Shown here: one piece after another, positions 1 through 11,419 of the stretch
How positions within the stretch are numbered: the stretch's first letter is position 1
Layout of the letters: the number at the start of each line of letters is the position of its first letter
Program-made: the position numbers and the translations under genes
The notes under the pieces: model-generated
What the model was told of the DNA's origin: nothing
Database searches by the model: none
Seen by the model: only the letters and a program-made list of their open reading frames with translations
Assembly (NCBI RefSeq): GCF_014356525.2
Contig: NC_052518.1
Location: 96,664,943 to 96,728,942, forward strand
Direction of reading: 5' to 3'
Source of the DNA: Nilaparvata lugens
Taxonomy: Eukaryota > Arthropoda > Insecta > Hemiptera > Delphacidae
DNA: 64,000 nucleotides

Positions 1-592
1 GGTCTTGGTCGAGGTTGTGGTCGTGCTGTTGCTGACCAGTACTGGTCTTGGTCTTGGTCTTGGTCTTGGTCGAGGTTGTGGTTGTGCTGTTGCAGACCAG
101 TACTGGTCTTGGTCTTGGTCGAGGTTGTGGTCGTGCTGTTGCAGACCAGTACTGGTCTTGGTCTTGGTCTTGGTCGAGGTTGTGGTCGTGCTGTTGCAGA
201 CCAGTACTGGTCTTGGTCTTGGTCTTGGTCGAGGTTGTGGTCGTGCTTTTGCAGACCAGTACTGGTCTTGGTCTTGGTCGAGGTTGTGGTCGTGCTGTTG
301 CAGACCAGTACTGGTCTTGGTCTTGGTCTTGGTCGAGGTTGTGGTTGTGCTGTTGCAGACCAGTACTGGTCTTGGTCTTGGTCGAGGTTGTGGTCGTGCT
401 GTTGCAGACCAGTACTGGTCTTGGTCTTGGTCTTGGTCGAGGTTGTGGTCGTGCTGTTGCAGACCAGTACTGGTCTTGGTCTTGGTCTTGGTCGAGGTTG
501 TGGTCGTGCTGTTGCAGACCAGTACTGGTCTTGGTCTTGGTCTTGGTCGAGGTTGTGGTCGTGCTTTTGCAGACCAATACTGGTCTCACCTG
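1..592 (+). repeat. Minisatellite, ~49-61 bp unit, about 11 copies
   Basis: About eleven units are seen. Each has a variable run of two to four GGTCTT hexamers, then a conserved segment with GAGGTTGTGGTCGTGC, then GCAGACCAGTACT. Length varies by whole hexamers, giving units of about 49, 55 or 61 bp. Every unit contains the perfect palindrome ACCAGTACTGGT. No unit has a stop in the three forward frames, so long overlapping ORFs rich in Leu/Val, Gly/Arg or Trp/Ser appear; they are a by-product of the repeat and are not called as genes. The array starts before the window and ends where a retrotransposon endonuclease fragment begins. Confidence 0.95.
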
Positions 593-1011
593 AATATAAG
601 GATACACTTGATTAAATCACCACATAAAATAATATTTGCTTCGAACGAAGACAAGTGCTTCAGTAGCATATTAATTCTATTAATATTAATATTAAAGTCC
701 TTGCACATTACATTGGGTCTATACAGAGCAACGACAATAGTATGTATCCCCTCCAGAAGAGAAGCAGTGTCTACAAAAACCTTTTCTATTGACCTAACTA
801 AAATCGCACAGCTTCCTCTTCTTTTAGTTGGTCTACAATAATAGCTACTTAAATTGAACCAATTCAAACTATTCATTTTTATTTCATCTTGGTCCATCCA
901 ATGTTCAACCAAACATAAGTCATCAATATCAAGATCTGAAACATAATCATCAACGATACTGAATTTATTAAGAAGACCTTGCACATTCCAAGAAAGAATC
1001 GATATTTTCAT
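586..1011 (-). pseudogene. Truncated endonuclease domain of a non-LTR retrotransposon
   Basis: This 141-residue minus-strand reading frame is the N-terminal half of an apurinic-type (EEP) endonuclease, the domain that nicks target DNA in non-LTR retrotransposons. The opening SWNVQGLLNKF carries the first catalytic Asn, and CLVEHW carries the catalytic Glu. GSCAILVR and ALYRPN are the expected next blocks. It breaks off at the place of the GDFN block (seen as CGDLIK), just where the minisatellite starts. The second half of the endonuclease and the reverse transcriptase are missing. SWNVQG-x-x-NKF resembles the CR1-like element at 48306-53131, so a related family is likely. Confidence 0.85.
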
Positions 1012-1480
1012 TTTGTTTCTTATATGCTATATTTGAATTAAACTGTCTGCTATCATTTAAAACTTGATTATTACATGAGAAACCTTTGTTCAATTGATCA
1101 TCTATAAAAAACATGAGTTATTACTATTTACATTTGAAGATGTTGGTGATTGAATCTGCCTATTACAACAATATGCCGTTGAAAAATGATTTTCATGCGA
1201 TGGAATGGAAAATTCGGAAGATGGTATGTGAATGGGATCATCGCTCACTCGGTGGATAGTCGAATCTCTATGATGAAGACTTGAAGGCGTTTCATCAAGT
1301 TGAGTCGCGGAATGTTGTGCAGCCAATGGGGTTGAAGTAATCGGGGTCGGAGTCGCGTAATCTGGGTCGCGTCCTCGTCCACACTGTTACAAATTTCCAT
1401 TGGCATGGAAGGAGCACGCTTCAAGAGACTATGATTCATCACAACGTAGAATACACTTCTATAATTCAATCGTTGAAAGA
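1012..1480 (-). other. Probable upstream part of the same broken retrotransposon
   Basis: Two short open segments (1102-1326 and 1245-1469, 74 codons each) lie directly upstream of the endonuclease fragment on its strand. The first is Ser/Thr/His-rich and shows no domain I recognise. In non-LTR elements a low-complexity linker or ORF1 end often precedes the endonuclease, which would fit. Assignment rests on position only. Confidence 0.3.
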
Positions 1481-2664
1481 GTCAAAAAATGTGTGGTCTT
1501 CTGATGGAATTATTTAATGGAGTGACACTGAGGGTATAAAGCATAGTCCAACCAACCAGGTCTGAGAAATGTATTTATTCTTTGAGGTTTTGAATTTTCA
1601 AGAATGATATAATTCAATTTATTTTGTTTGTTTCATTTATCTATAAACACCACACACAGCATTTATTTGATTTCATGTTTCATACTTTCGTTCTCAAGTA
1701 CTGTTATTATTTTCTATTTTCTATTGATCTGATTATTTATTGATGATTGACTTTCACAACTTCTGTGCTTTACTTGATTATTGGTAGACTATTATTTCAA
1801 GTTTGATTTGAGGCTAAGCCTCATGCCAGCTTCTCGAAACAAAAAAATATACATATGTCCCACCAAGGTTGTAACAACCGTTGATCATAGATTCTACTCG
1901 ACATTTCTTGACAAAAAGATCCAGTAAACTTTTTTCCTATCGACCTTAGTTTTCGTGATATATCGATTTTTCGATATTTTTAGAATATGCCTACTTCCGG
2001 TTATTAAATACTCAATACCTCGAAAACTACTGGTCGAATTTCAGAAAAAAACATTTCAAACAAGATTAATGTAATTTTATTTGTTGTAAGATATTTTGTA
2101 GTTTTTTATTAGGGCTTAAATTTGAAAAAATGCTATTCTTCAAATTCAAAGTGAAATTTGAAACCGTTTTTTCTCGGTTTTTCTCCACGTGATTATAGTG
2201 GTTTCAATATTTCAAAAACGTCTCCATTTCATAAACTTTCGAATGAGTATAAATTCGAGAAGGTATGTTCCATGATAAAGTGTTCAAAATAATATCTGGA
2301 ATGAGCTGATATCTGGAAGCTGATATCTGGAATGAACATCTTCAAAATGAGGAAATTCACAAACAGCCATGCATCAAGTGGTGATCCTAGGGTGAAATCA
2401 CATTATTTCTCTCTGACAATATTCACAAGTTTTAATCAACATTTTAACATTCTACAATGATATATGACTTTTTCAATAACTTACATTATTTCCTGTACCA
2501 TAAATCCTGGATAAAATAACAAGAAGTGTATGTTCCAGCCTATTTTCAGTATAGTTTTCAGTGTGCTTTCCAGTTAATTGGCATGATTTGTATCAACTCT
2601 GGCTAGTAGAGAAGTGCCCTTATTATCATGAAATTAACTTTGATTGAGCACTTGAACATGTAAT
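1481..2664. other. No gene seen; AT-rich sequence
   Basis: No coding signal was found. The stretch is AT-rich. A short local repetition of GATATCTGGAA occurs near 2295-2335. Parts around 1970-2260 read like worn interspersed-repeat sequence, but no end or paired copy was found in the window. Confidence 0.5.
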
Positions 2665-3591
2665 ATTGGTGTAAGGAGAGTGTGGATGCAATTCAAGAGA
2701 GGCAGAGAGAGTACACCGGAGACGTTTTCCTGACCGAAAACACCCATCTCATAACTCGTTTTTAAGATTGACAGTTGTCAAAATGGTAAGGGTCTAGGAT
2801 CAGTTTCAAGGTACGAGAGGCCCGTCTTAATTTCTGAAGCTTTTGAGAATCTTATTCTTGAGTATTTCGAGCAGAATCCTCGATCCAACATCCGGCGGGT
2901 AGCTGGGATGTTGCATGTTTCAACAATGATAGTTCAAAGAATATTGAAGAACAATAACTTTCGACCTCATGATACCCCAGTTCAAGAGTTGAATGAACCT
3001 GATACTTTTTCAAGGATGCAGTTTTGCCGTTGGATATTAGCACAAGATTGTATTTCAAACATTTTATGGACAGATCACAGATAAAAGTACGTTCACAAGA
3101 ACTGGTGCTGTAAATTTCCACAATAACTTTTCCACATACGTGGACCTTTCATTTTCCCTGCAAGAATAAATGGTGAAGTTTTTATGGACTTTCTGGCCAA
3201 TGAGCTTCACGAATTGATGGAATGCCTCTCAATTTGAGGCAGAATATGTGGCTCCAGTTGGATGGCTGCCTCCCTCATTATGCTAGAAACGTCCGTGGGT
3301 GGCTTGATAACAACTATGCTGGGCGGTGGATTGGCCGAGGTGGACCCGTAAGTTGGCCACCACGCTCACCTGATCTTACTCCAATAGACTTCTTCTTTTG
3401 GGGGTTGTGGAAAGTATAAAGTTTACAGAGAAGCTGTAGAGACCAGGGAGGAACTGATTCTCAGAATTTGATTGACGTTTAAAGTAATGAAGAGACGGCC
3501 CAAGGAAGTGAGACGGGCAACTCGAAGCTTGATGAACGGCAGCAGAAGTTGCACAAGAGAAATGGAGGCTATTTTGAATCCCTGTAGGCAG
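2665..3591 (+). pseudogene. Degenerate mariner-like (Tc1/mariner superfamily) transposase
   Basis: Translated piecewise, this is a decayed cut-and-paste transposase. About 2670-2790 encodes an N-terminal helix-turn-helix of the DUF4817 kind (DAIQERQREYTGDVFPDR). 2839-3050 encodes a second helix-turn-helix (NPRSNIRRVAGMLHVS). The first catalytic Asp region reads TDH near 3070, where TDE is usual, followed by a stop. 3222-3419 holds the second Asp block and the PHYARNVRGWL and SPDLTPIDFFFWG signature. 3420-3591 holds the C-terminal tail (KRNGGYFESL). Several stops and frame changes separate the blocks, so the enzyme is dead. No terminal inverted repeats were delimited. Confidence 0.85.
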
Positions 3592-3789
3592 TGATCATGA
3601 CAATGTAACTTTGATTATCAACTGAATGATTGCCATCAGTTTTTTCAATTTAGTCATTCGTCTACTTTGAATTATTATTCTATGAATAAATTTTGTTGGA
3701 TCTTGTAAAAGTGTATGATTAATATTTTATATAGGATTTAGGCTATATGCTACAGAAAATAATGCAATAATCAGGTGATTTCACCGTTA

Positions 3790-3982
3790 AGGTAGGCGCA
3801 CACAGATTGTCATCGGACGGACGGCACGTATCGGACGATTAGATTTGATGCGTTTTTTTTAATTGGAGTGCGCATACCTATTCGCATCGTATAGGTATGC
3901 GCACTCCAATTGAAAACAATGCATCAAATCTAATCGTCCGATGCGTGCCGTCCGCCCGATGACGATCTGTGTGCGCCTACCT
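3790..3982. mobile_element. Foldback MITE, almost entirely inverted repeat
   Basis: The two halves are near-perfect reverse complements. AGGTAGGCGCACACAG at 3790 pairs with CTGTGTGCGCCTACCT ending at 3982, and pairing continues inward through the CGGACGATTAGATTTGATGC block almost to the centre near 3890. TTA flanks both ends and may be a 3 bp target duplication. At 193 bp it has no coding capacity and would be mobilised by an enzyme encoded elsewhere. Confidence 0.9.
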
Positions 3983-4259
3983 TTAGGATCATCACTTGAT
4001 GCATGCTGTTCCTACTGTATTATTATTATTATTTTTCATTACTTCTCTATTGATCTAATATCTAATCATCTGTTGCTCCAGAAAGCTCTTTAGCTATTCC
4101 TGTTGTGAGTAGCCTGTCTCACTACAATAATTTCCTTCTCTCTTCTTCACTGTATTTTTTTCTTTAAATAAATAGATTGTTGTTCCTTAAATTTATGTCA
4201 GTGGAATTTCATAGAGCTTATTTCAATACAATTATTGTCTCATATTTTGATTTTCAGTT

Positions 4260-5430
4260 CTGAGGATTATGAATGAGTGAGTGAGTGAGTGAGTGAGTGA
4301 GTGAGTGAATTAGTGCCATTTCGCTTTTATATACAGAGTGCGTCATATTTATGGGAACCCTTCAGTAAAGTGAATAAGTTGAAGACTGTTGTAGATATAC
4401 TACTGTAACTTCCAGGATAAGTTATTAGTCGAATACTCCACCTTTTGATGTAGTTTTAGTTTTTACTTGAAACTTCGATCAGACGTCATTTTGGATAACA
4501 GGATCATAGAACATGTTTATTGATGTCATCTTTCTTGTTTTGGAAAGGCCTACAAAATGATGTACCACACAATGGGTGTTTAGATTTAAAATATTTGAGT
4601 TACAACCCCTCATTTTTTTAAAAAGGTAAATTTAAATCAGCCGCCATTTCGGATACAAGCATTATAGAACTTTTTATTGATGTCATCATTCTTGTTTCAA
4701 AAAGGAATTTAAAATTATTATTAATTGGTGTTTACATTTGAAATACTCGAGTTACAACCCATAAGTCATCCCCTTATGAGGGGTTGAAATTCAGTTGTAC
4801 GTCAAAAGGTATTTGATCAATAATTTATCCTGAAAGTTACAGTATTATATCTACAACAGTCTCCAACTTATTGAAGGGTTCCCATGCATTTGACTCACTC
4901 TGTGTATAGAAGATAGTATATTTACTCTCATAATCAAATCAATTATTAAAAAGGTACTCTTTATATTATACCTCTCTATCCAAATTTACATTCCTGTTAT
5001 GCAATCATCGTTTAGCTTATTGAAAAAAAAATTGGATTATTTTATCTGAATAAAATAAGTTGAGAATTGCCCCTCCACCGTAAGAAATAACAGCCTTGCC
5101 AAATTGTAAAAAATTGCGACTTTCACGAATTTCTAATTTAACCACAGACTTTTAGAAAGATGACAAACAAGAAAGATGACATCAATAAAAATGTTCTATG
5201 ATACTTGTATCCAAAATGGCGGCTGATTGAAGTTCCAAGTAAAAAACTAAAACAACGTCAAAAGGTGGAGTATTCGACTAATAACTTATCCTGGAAGTTA
5301 CAGTAGTATATCTACAACAGTCTTCAACTTTTTCAACTTATTGAAGGGTCTCCATACATATGGCGCACTCTGTATATAAAAGCGAAAAGGCACTGGTTCA
5401 TTCACTCACTCACTGATTCATAATCCTCAG
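4260..5430. mobile_element. Non-autonomous element with ~280 bp inverted terminal arms
   Basis: CTGAGGATTATGAA at 4260 pairs with TTCATAATCCTCAG ending at 5430. Pairing runs inward through TTTTATATACAGAGTGCG, GGATAAGTTATTAGTCGA and the GATGTCATCTTTCTTG block to about 4545 and 5160. A further partial inverted copy of the arm lies near 4800-4910. No open reading frame of note is present. The right arm is part of the tandem duplication that follows. Superfamily is not assigned because no clear target duplication was seen. Confidence 0.75.
4269..4308 (+). repeat. (GAGT)n microsatellite
   Basis: About nine GAGT units lie in the left arm of the inverted-repeat element. The opposite arm (5398-5413) has only a short run of the complementary motif, so the left arm has expanded. 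Confidence 0.9.
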
Positions 5431-7328
5431 AAATAAAAATCTACTGGACCAAATACGTTCAAATTTAGCATGTATGTTCAGTTGGCCATCTAGAGGCGCA
5501 CTAAAAACGGTTTTGAAAAAAAATCCAATGAAAGCGCAAAATCTGCGTTTTTCTACGTTTTCCCAGCTTTGTAAAGAACAAATTGACAAAAAATGTTATA
5601 ATTTGGTACACAGGCTCAGCTAAGGTATTACCTTGGTGTATTGAAAGGGTTTTGAAATGACGCCTGAGATCGGCAGTTTTGAAGTTCAGAAGTTCAGCAA
5701 TGGTCTGGAAATTTTATCTTTAGAGGACTCCAGAATTACGCCAAAGATAAGCCCAGGTTAGTCGGTTTTACTCACTGAGGATAGAATGTAACATGTTGTT
5801 ACATTCTATGAAATTCCATGTATTACATTCTTTACTCTCTGGTTTTACTGCGTTTTCTCACATTTTTTCCCTAATTGAAAATTTCGAACTGTTCGAAAAA
5901 TATAGAACTGTTGTATTGGAAAGGTTTTGAAATAACGCCTTAGTTCCGACCAACATCGTCGGTTTTCGAGCGTTTCTCCCTCGTATTATATTATAGGGCT
6001 TCTCAAGAACCAATTGACAGATCATGTTCAAATTCGATACAGTAGTAAAGCAGGGGTCTGGAAATTCTTTCTCAGGATGACTTCAGAATAACGCCAAATA
6101 TACGCTTAGGATAGATTGTTTTACTGCATTTTCCTAGCGTTCCTTAGCGTTTTTTCTGCGTTTTCCAAAAGTTTCAAGAACTATTTTAAAGTAAATGTTT
6201 GAATTTGGTACAGCTAGGGTCTAGAAATTTTATCTTGAGATTACTTCAAAATTACGCTAACGCGTCCGATGTAGAAGCTTTTACAGCGTTTTCCAAGCGT
6301 CCCTCAGCGTTTTCTTAGATTTTTCAAGAACTAATTGAGAAAAAATGTTTAAATTTCGTATAGAAGTTCTGCTAGGGTTGAGACATTGCTAAAGGACTTC
6401 TTAATTATGAATCTCCTGTTTTTGATAATTTATGTAGTGATTGCTTAAAAACAATAGCAACTTTTGTAGCTCAGCCCCTAACATTATTTACTTTCCTTGC
6501 CCTATTAACTATTACCATAGGTAAGGAAAGTATTGCTTTCCGAAAAAAATTAAGGTATCCCAATTTCTGAATTTCTATAAGTTTCAAGGTCCCCTGAGTC
6601 CAAAAAAGTGGTTTTTGGGTATTGGTCTGTATGTGTGAGTGAGTGTGTATGAGTGTATGTGCGTCTGTGTACACGATATCTCATATCATTTATGTAGATG
6701 CATAACAATATAATTATTATCTATAGTTATTATATTACAAATTGCTTTTTCATATCATATACAGTTCAATAATTATTTTCTTAGTCTATATCATGTAAAT
6801 TCATCTATAATTTTGCTGTATTGTAAGCTATTGTATATAAGTGTATAAGACAGTATATATTGTAATCTACATAAATAAAGTACTCAATCAATCAATCAAT
6901 CAATCTCCCAATGAACGGAATGACTTGAAATTTGGAACTTAAGGTCCTTTCCCTATAAGGATCCGACCCGAACAATTTCGATCAAAAGCAATTCAAGATG
7001 GCGGCTAAAATGACGAAAATGTCAAAAACAGGGTTTTTCGCGATTTTCTCAAAAACGGCTCCAACGATTTTGATCAAATTCATACCTTCGATAGTCATTG
7101 ATAAGTTCTATCAACTGCCACAAGTCCCATATCTGTAAAAATTCCAGGAGCTCCGTCCCATCTATCCAAAGTTGGATTTTAGATTCCCAATTATCAGGCT
7201 TCAGATACAATTTAAACAGAAAAGATTGAGCATGAAAATCTCTACAATTAATGTTCAGTAACATTTTCACCTGAAATTGAAAATGAGCTCGAAATTCGAG
7301 AAAATGTGATTATTCAATTGCAAACTGT
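5217..7328 (+). repeat. Tandem segmental duplication, copy A
   Basis: This block begins at TGGCGGCTGATTG in the right arm of the preceding element and ends at GCAAACTGTTGGC. It repeats in the same order and orientation as copy B (7329-9243). Content is non-coding interspersed-repeat sequence: repeated GCGTTTTC phrases, a GT-rich tract near 6630-6670, and a block with AAGATGGCGGC. Copy A alone carries an insertion at about 6683-6903. The short ORF at 7049-7270 (minus strand) recurs in copy B at 8966-9181, but its sequence matches no protein family I know. Confidence 0.9.
6683..6903 (+). mobile_element. Retroposon-like insertion with (CAAT)n tail, only in copy A
   Basis: About 221 bp present in copy A and absent from the matching point in copy B. 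It ends in CATAAATAAAGTACTCAATC followed by several AATC repeats, which looks like the short-repeat 3' tail of a 5'-truncated non-LTR element or a SINE. No tRNA-like promoter boxes or coding sequence were recognised. A few bases of the empty site are missing at the junction, so the target duplication is not clean. Confidence 0.7.
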
Positions 7329-9243
7329 TGGCGGCTGATTGAAGTTCCAAGTAAAAAACTAAAGCAACGTCAAAAGGTGGAGTATTCGACTAATAACTTA
7401 TCCTGGAAGTTACAGTAGTTTATCTATAACAGTCTTCAACTTTTTCAACTTATTGAAGGGTCTCCATACATATGGCGCACTCTGTATATAAAAGCGAAAA
7501 GGCACTGGTTCATTCACTCACTCACTGATTCATAATCCTCAGAAATAAAAATCTACTGGACCAAATACGTTCAAATTTGGCATGTATGTTCAGTTGGCCA
7601 TCTAGAGGCGCACTAAAAACGGTTTTGAAAAAAAATCCAATGAAAGCGCAAAATCTGCGTTTTTCTACGTTTTCCCAGCTTTGTAAAGAACAATTTGACA
7701 AAAAATGTTATAATTTGGTACACAGGCTCAGCTAAGGTATTACCTTGGTGTATTGAAAGGGTTTTGAAATGACGCCTGATTTCCGCCTAAGATCGGCAGT
7801 TTTTGAAGTTCAGAAGTTCAGCAAGGTTCTGGAAATTTTATCTTTAGAGGACTCCAGAATTACGCCAAAGATAAGTCCAGGTTAGTCGGTTTTACTCACT
7901 GAGGATAGAATGTAACATGTTGTTACATTCTATGAAATTCCATGTATTACATTCTATACTCTCTGGTTTCACTGCGTTTTCTCACATTTTCCCTAATTGA
8001 AAATTTCAAATTTGGTACACAGGCTCAGCTGATGTATAGAACATAATTGTATTGGAAAGATTTTGAAATAACGCCTTAATTCCGACCAACATCGTCGGTT
8101 TTCGAGCGTTTCTCCCTCGTATTATATTATAGGGCTTCTCAAGAACCAATTGACAGATCATGTTCAAATTCGATACAGTAGTAAAGCAGGGGTCTGGAAA
8201 TTCTTTCTCAGGATGACTTCAGAATAACGCCAAATATACGCTTAGGATAGATTGTTTTACTGCATTTTCCTAGCGTTCCTTAGCGTTTTTTCTTTGTTTT
8301 CCAAAAGTTTCGAGAACTAATTTAAAGTAAATGTTTGAATTTGGTACAGCTAGGGTCTAGAAATTTTATCTTGAGATTACTTCAAAATTACGCTAAAGCG
8401 TCCGATGTAGAAGCTTTTACAGCGTTTTCCAAGCGTCCCTCAGCGTTTTCTTAGATTTTTCAAGAACTAATTGAGAAAAAATGTTTAAATTTGGTATAGA
8501 AGTTCTGCTAGGGTCGAGACATTGCTACAGGACTTCTTAATTATGAATCTCCTGGTTTTGATAATTTATGTAGTGATTGCTTAAAAACAATAGCAACTTT
8601 TGTAGCTCAGCCCCTAACATTATTTACTTTCCTTGCCCTATTACCTATTACCATAGGTAAGGAAAGTATTGCTTTCCGAAAAAATTAAGGTACCCCAATT
8701 TCTAAATTTCTATACGTTTGAAGGTCCCCTGAGTCCAAAAAAGTGGTTTTTGGGTATTGGTCTGTATGTGTGTGTGAGTGTGTATGAGTGTATGTGCGTC
8801 TGTGTACACGATATCTCTTCTCCCAATGAACGGAATGACTTGAAATTTGGAACTTAAGGTCCTTTCCCTATAAGGATCCGACCCGAACAATTTCGATCAA
8901 AAGCAATTCAAGATAGCGGCTAAAATGACGATAATATTGTCAAAAACAGGGGTTTCGCGATTTTCTCAAAAACGGCTCCAACGATTTTGATCAAATTCAT
9001 ACCAATCATTGATAAGTTCTATCAACTGCCACAAGTCCCATATCTGTAAAAATTCCAGGAGCTCCGTCCCATCTATCCAAAGTTGGATTTTAGATTCCCA
9101 ATTATCAGGCTTCAGATACAATTTAAACAGAAAAGATTGAGCATGAAAATCTCTACAATTAATGTTCAGTAACATTTTCACCTGAAATTGAAAATGAGCT
9201 CGAAATTCGAGAAAATGTGATTATTCAATTGCAAACTGTTGGC
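7329..9243 (+). repeat. Tandem segmental duplication, copy B
   Basis: Direct repeat of copy A with scattered substitutions and small indels. It lacks the ~220 bp insertion found in copy A and so shows the empty site: GATATCTC is followed at once by TTCTCCCAATG near 8812-8826. The outer junctions share TGGC (start of copy A, A/B junction, end of copy B), so the duplication probably arose at a short microhomology. Confidence 0.9.
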
Positions 9244-9429
9244 AACTGTTGATTCTATTAAATCATTCACTATGAAAAAATAGCAGACGTCATGTGTTTC
9301 CAGCGTTATTGTCCTGTCACCAGCTGGCTCATATCTTTGAATAGTAGACTTGAGATGCGCGAGAACACTAGCGTCAGGTGATCAATTTTCATAACGGCAA
9401 GGAAAGTTGTGTGAGTGCGCCACACCAGA

Positions 9430-9711
9430 TTTTTTCAATAGTTGTATGGAAACTGGACATTTCCCAAGTGACTTTAAAATTGCAAACAATCAAAAACAAA
9501 CAAATCAAACAAATTATTGCATCAAGCTGGGGACAAAACGAATTCAGGTAATTATCGTCCAATAAGTCTCATAAGTAATTTTTTCAAGGATTTTGAACAA
9601 ATAATAATAGAACAGATTGTCTCATAAAAGTTCAACCAATATCAATATGCCTTCCCAGAAAATATGAGCACTAATAATGCCATGACTGAACTTGAAAAGA
9701 GATAACATTTA
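9430..9711 (+). pseudogene. Reverse transcriptase fragment of a non-LTR retrotransposon
   Basis: Short plus-strand segments encode the start of a non-LTR reverse transcriptase. ETGHFPSDFKIAN is followed, after a frame change, by GDKTNSGNYRPISLISNFF, the classic fingers block. A stop is then followed by QYAFPENMSTNNAMTEL, which stands where QFGFR and its downstream helix usually lie. Nothing of the palm (FADD) domain remains. The fragment is dead. Confidence 0.8.
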
Positions 9712-10912
9712 ATTTCAACAGGAATAAAAAAAAATTCAATGTATTTCTCTACATTTCCCAAGTGAATTGGGAATGATTGTTAAATTCTCCACATTTTTCC
9801 TGTTTTAAATTTCAAAGAACTATCAGACTAAAATGCAATAATTATTATCATAAGATCCTACCTAACCATAATATCTTATCTATAATATTAAGAAATATTC
9901 ATTAATGCTTATAAAAATAAAGATTTCTGCGACCCTGCGCTACATAATTCAAATATATCTGTTGATTGAATAGAGCCTGAAAGTCTCATTCAACTTTTTG
10001 GCAGAATGACGCAAGCTCGCCTGCTGATATAATTTCTGGTCCCTGGCTAGACGGATCAGGCGAGTCTGCCTGCTAGAATTGAAATGAAAGTATTTTTCAT
10101 TTGCTAATTTCTTGAATAGCCTGAATTAGTCTTTAAGTCTCTGTGCGACCCTCCCTGATTTACATCATTTCAATTATTAGTTTACATTATTCCTGAATAA
10201 GCACATAATCAACACATTTCCCACTGTGCAAAAGGCTTAAAAAAACGTCAAAAATTTAAAGCCCTGCTTGGAAAAGGGGTCTGCTAAATGAAAGTGAAAC
10301 TGCTCAATGAATTCGTGCTCTAAAATAAATACCATTGACTCTTATGGAAGTCTTCACACTTCACACATTGGCTGAATGAACACTACAATAAGAAGCAATG
10401 GTACTTTTTGCCAACAGAGCATGCATTTATTTAAAAGAAGGACTCTTATATTTTGTATAGTTGTGGACTAATTACTGTGTCCATATCTTTATCTCTTAGA
10501 ACTCTCCTTAGAATTTCATGAATTTATCATTACCGAATTTGAAATGATCTGTCCCAAAAATTTAAACTTTATACACTCATATCTCAAAATGTAAATAGAT
10601 AGAGATATGAACACAGTCCAGAGTACAATCCTATTTTTTATTTATTTATCTTCTTTTTTTGGTAAAGGTGTTTTGAGCTCTAGGCTTGTGCGTGGGTTAT
10701 GAGGCGGATGATTATGATGAGAAATGAATGGACCTAGAGTTTAGGTGGGTTCCGAAACAAACTCATTAATCATATTCAGAGAAGTTGGCTCAAGCGGTCA
10801 CCCTTTCAACTGGAGTTCCAGGTGCATGATTCTATGATTCTTAACTTATCCAAGCGAAAGCTTATCAGCGCGACCACTAAGTCAAACAGCTTATTTAAAA
10901 TGAATCCTATAA
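9712..10912. other. No gene seen
   Basis: AT-rich sequence without coding signal, recognisable RNA gene or clear internal repeat. Confidence 0.5.
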
Positions 10913-11419
10913 GGCCTCTTTCACACAATAGGAGACGTGCAACTTGAACACTGAACAGTGTTCACGTTTTTTTGTCGAAGTACATTGAGTCCAATCGTGT
11001 CTTTCACATGATGATCCCGAGCAAGGAACCTCCTTTGTCACACGTCTTTTCCCCTCCAGGCAAGCAAAAACCCGTTTGGATCGAGATACTAGCGGACAAA
11101 TCGCCGCTTTCACATGGTGATTCTACGTCTCTCCGGTCATCACTTTTTCTCAAAATCTATCTCTCTTGAAAATGAAGATGGAAAGATTCTGATTTCGGAT
11201 TTGGATTCAGCGACCCCAAATTCTTTAAAGTGCAAGTTTTCGAAAATATCCGGAAACAAGGAAGTTATGGCTGTTTTCAATAAAGCTTTCTATTATCATA
11301 TACGGTGAAAACGAATAGGTACTGTACTATACAGTAGGTCTATGTACTGTATCTATTATAATACAACTTACACTGTATTCGTGTAGGAAATTTGGTGGGA
11401 TATTTATCTTGATTTCTGA

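Noticed and set aside
5..841. Long Leu/Val/Gly-rich ORFs (up to 278 codons) in the first 850 bp
   Set aside because: They are translations of the minisatellite in its three stop-free frames, run on into unrelated flank, and have no domain.
4260..9243. Whole region 4260-9243 as one large composite transposon
   Set aside because: The right part is a direct duplication joined at microhomology and there is no matching outer inverted repeat at 9243.
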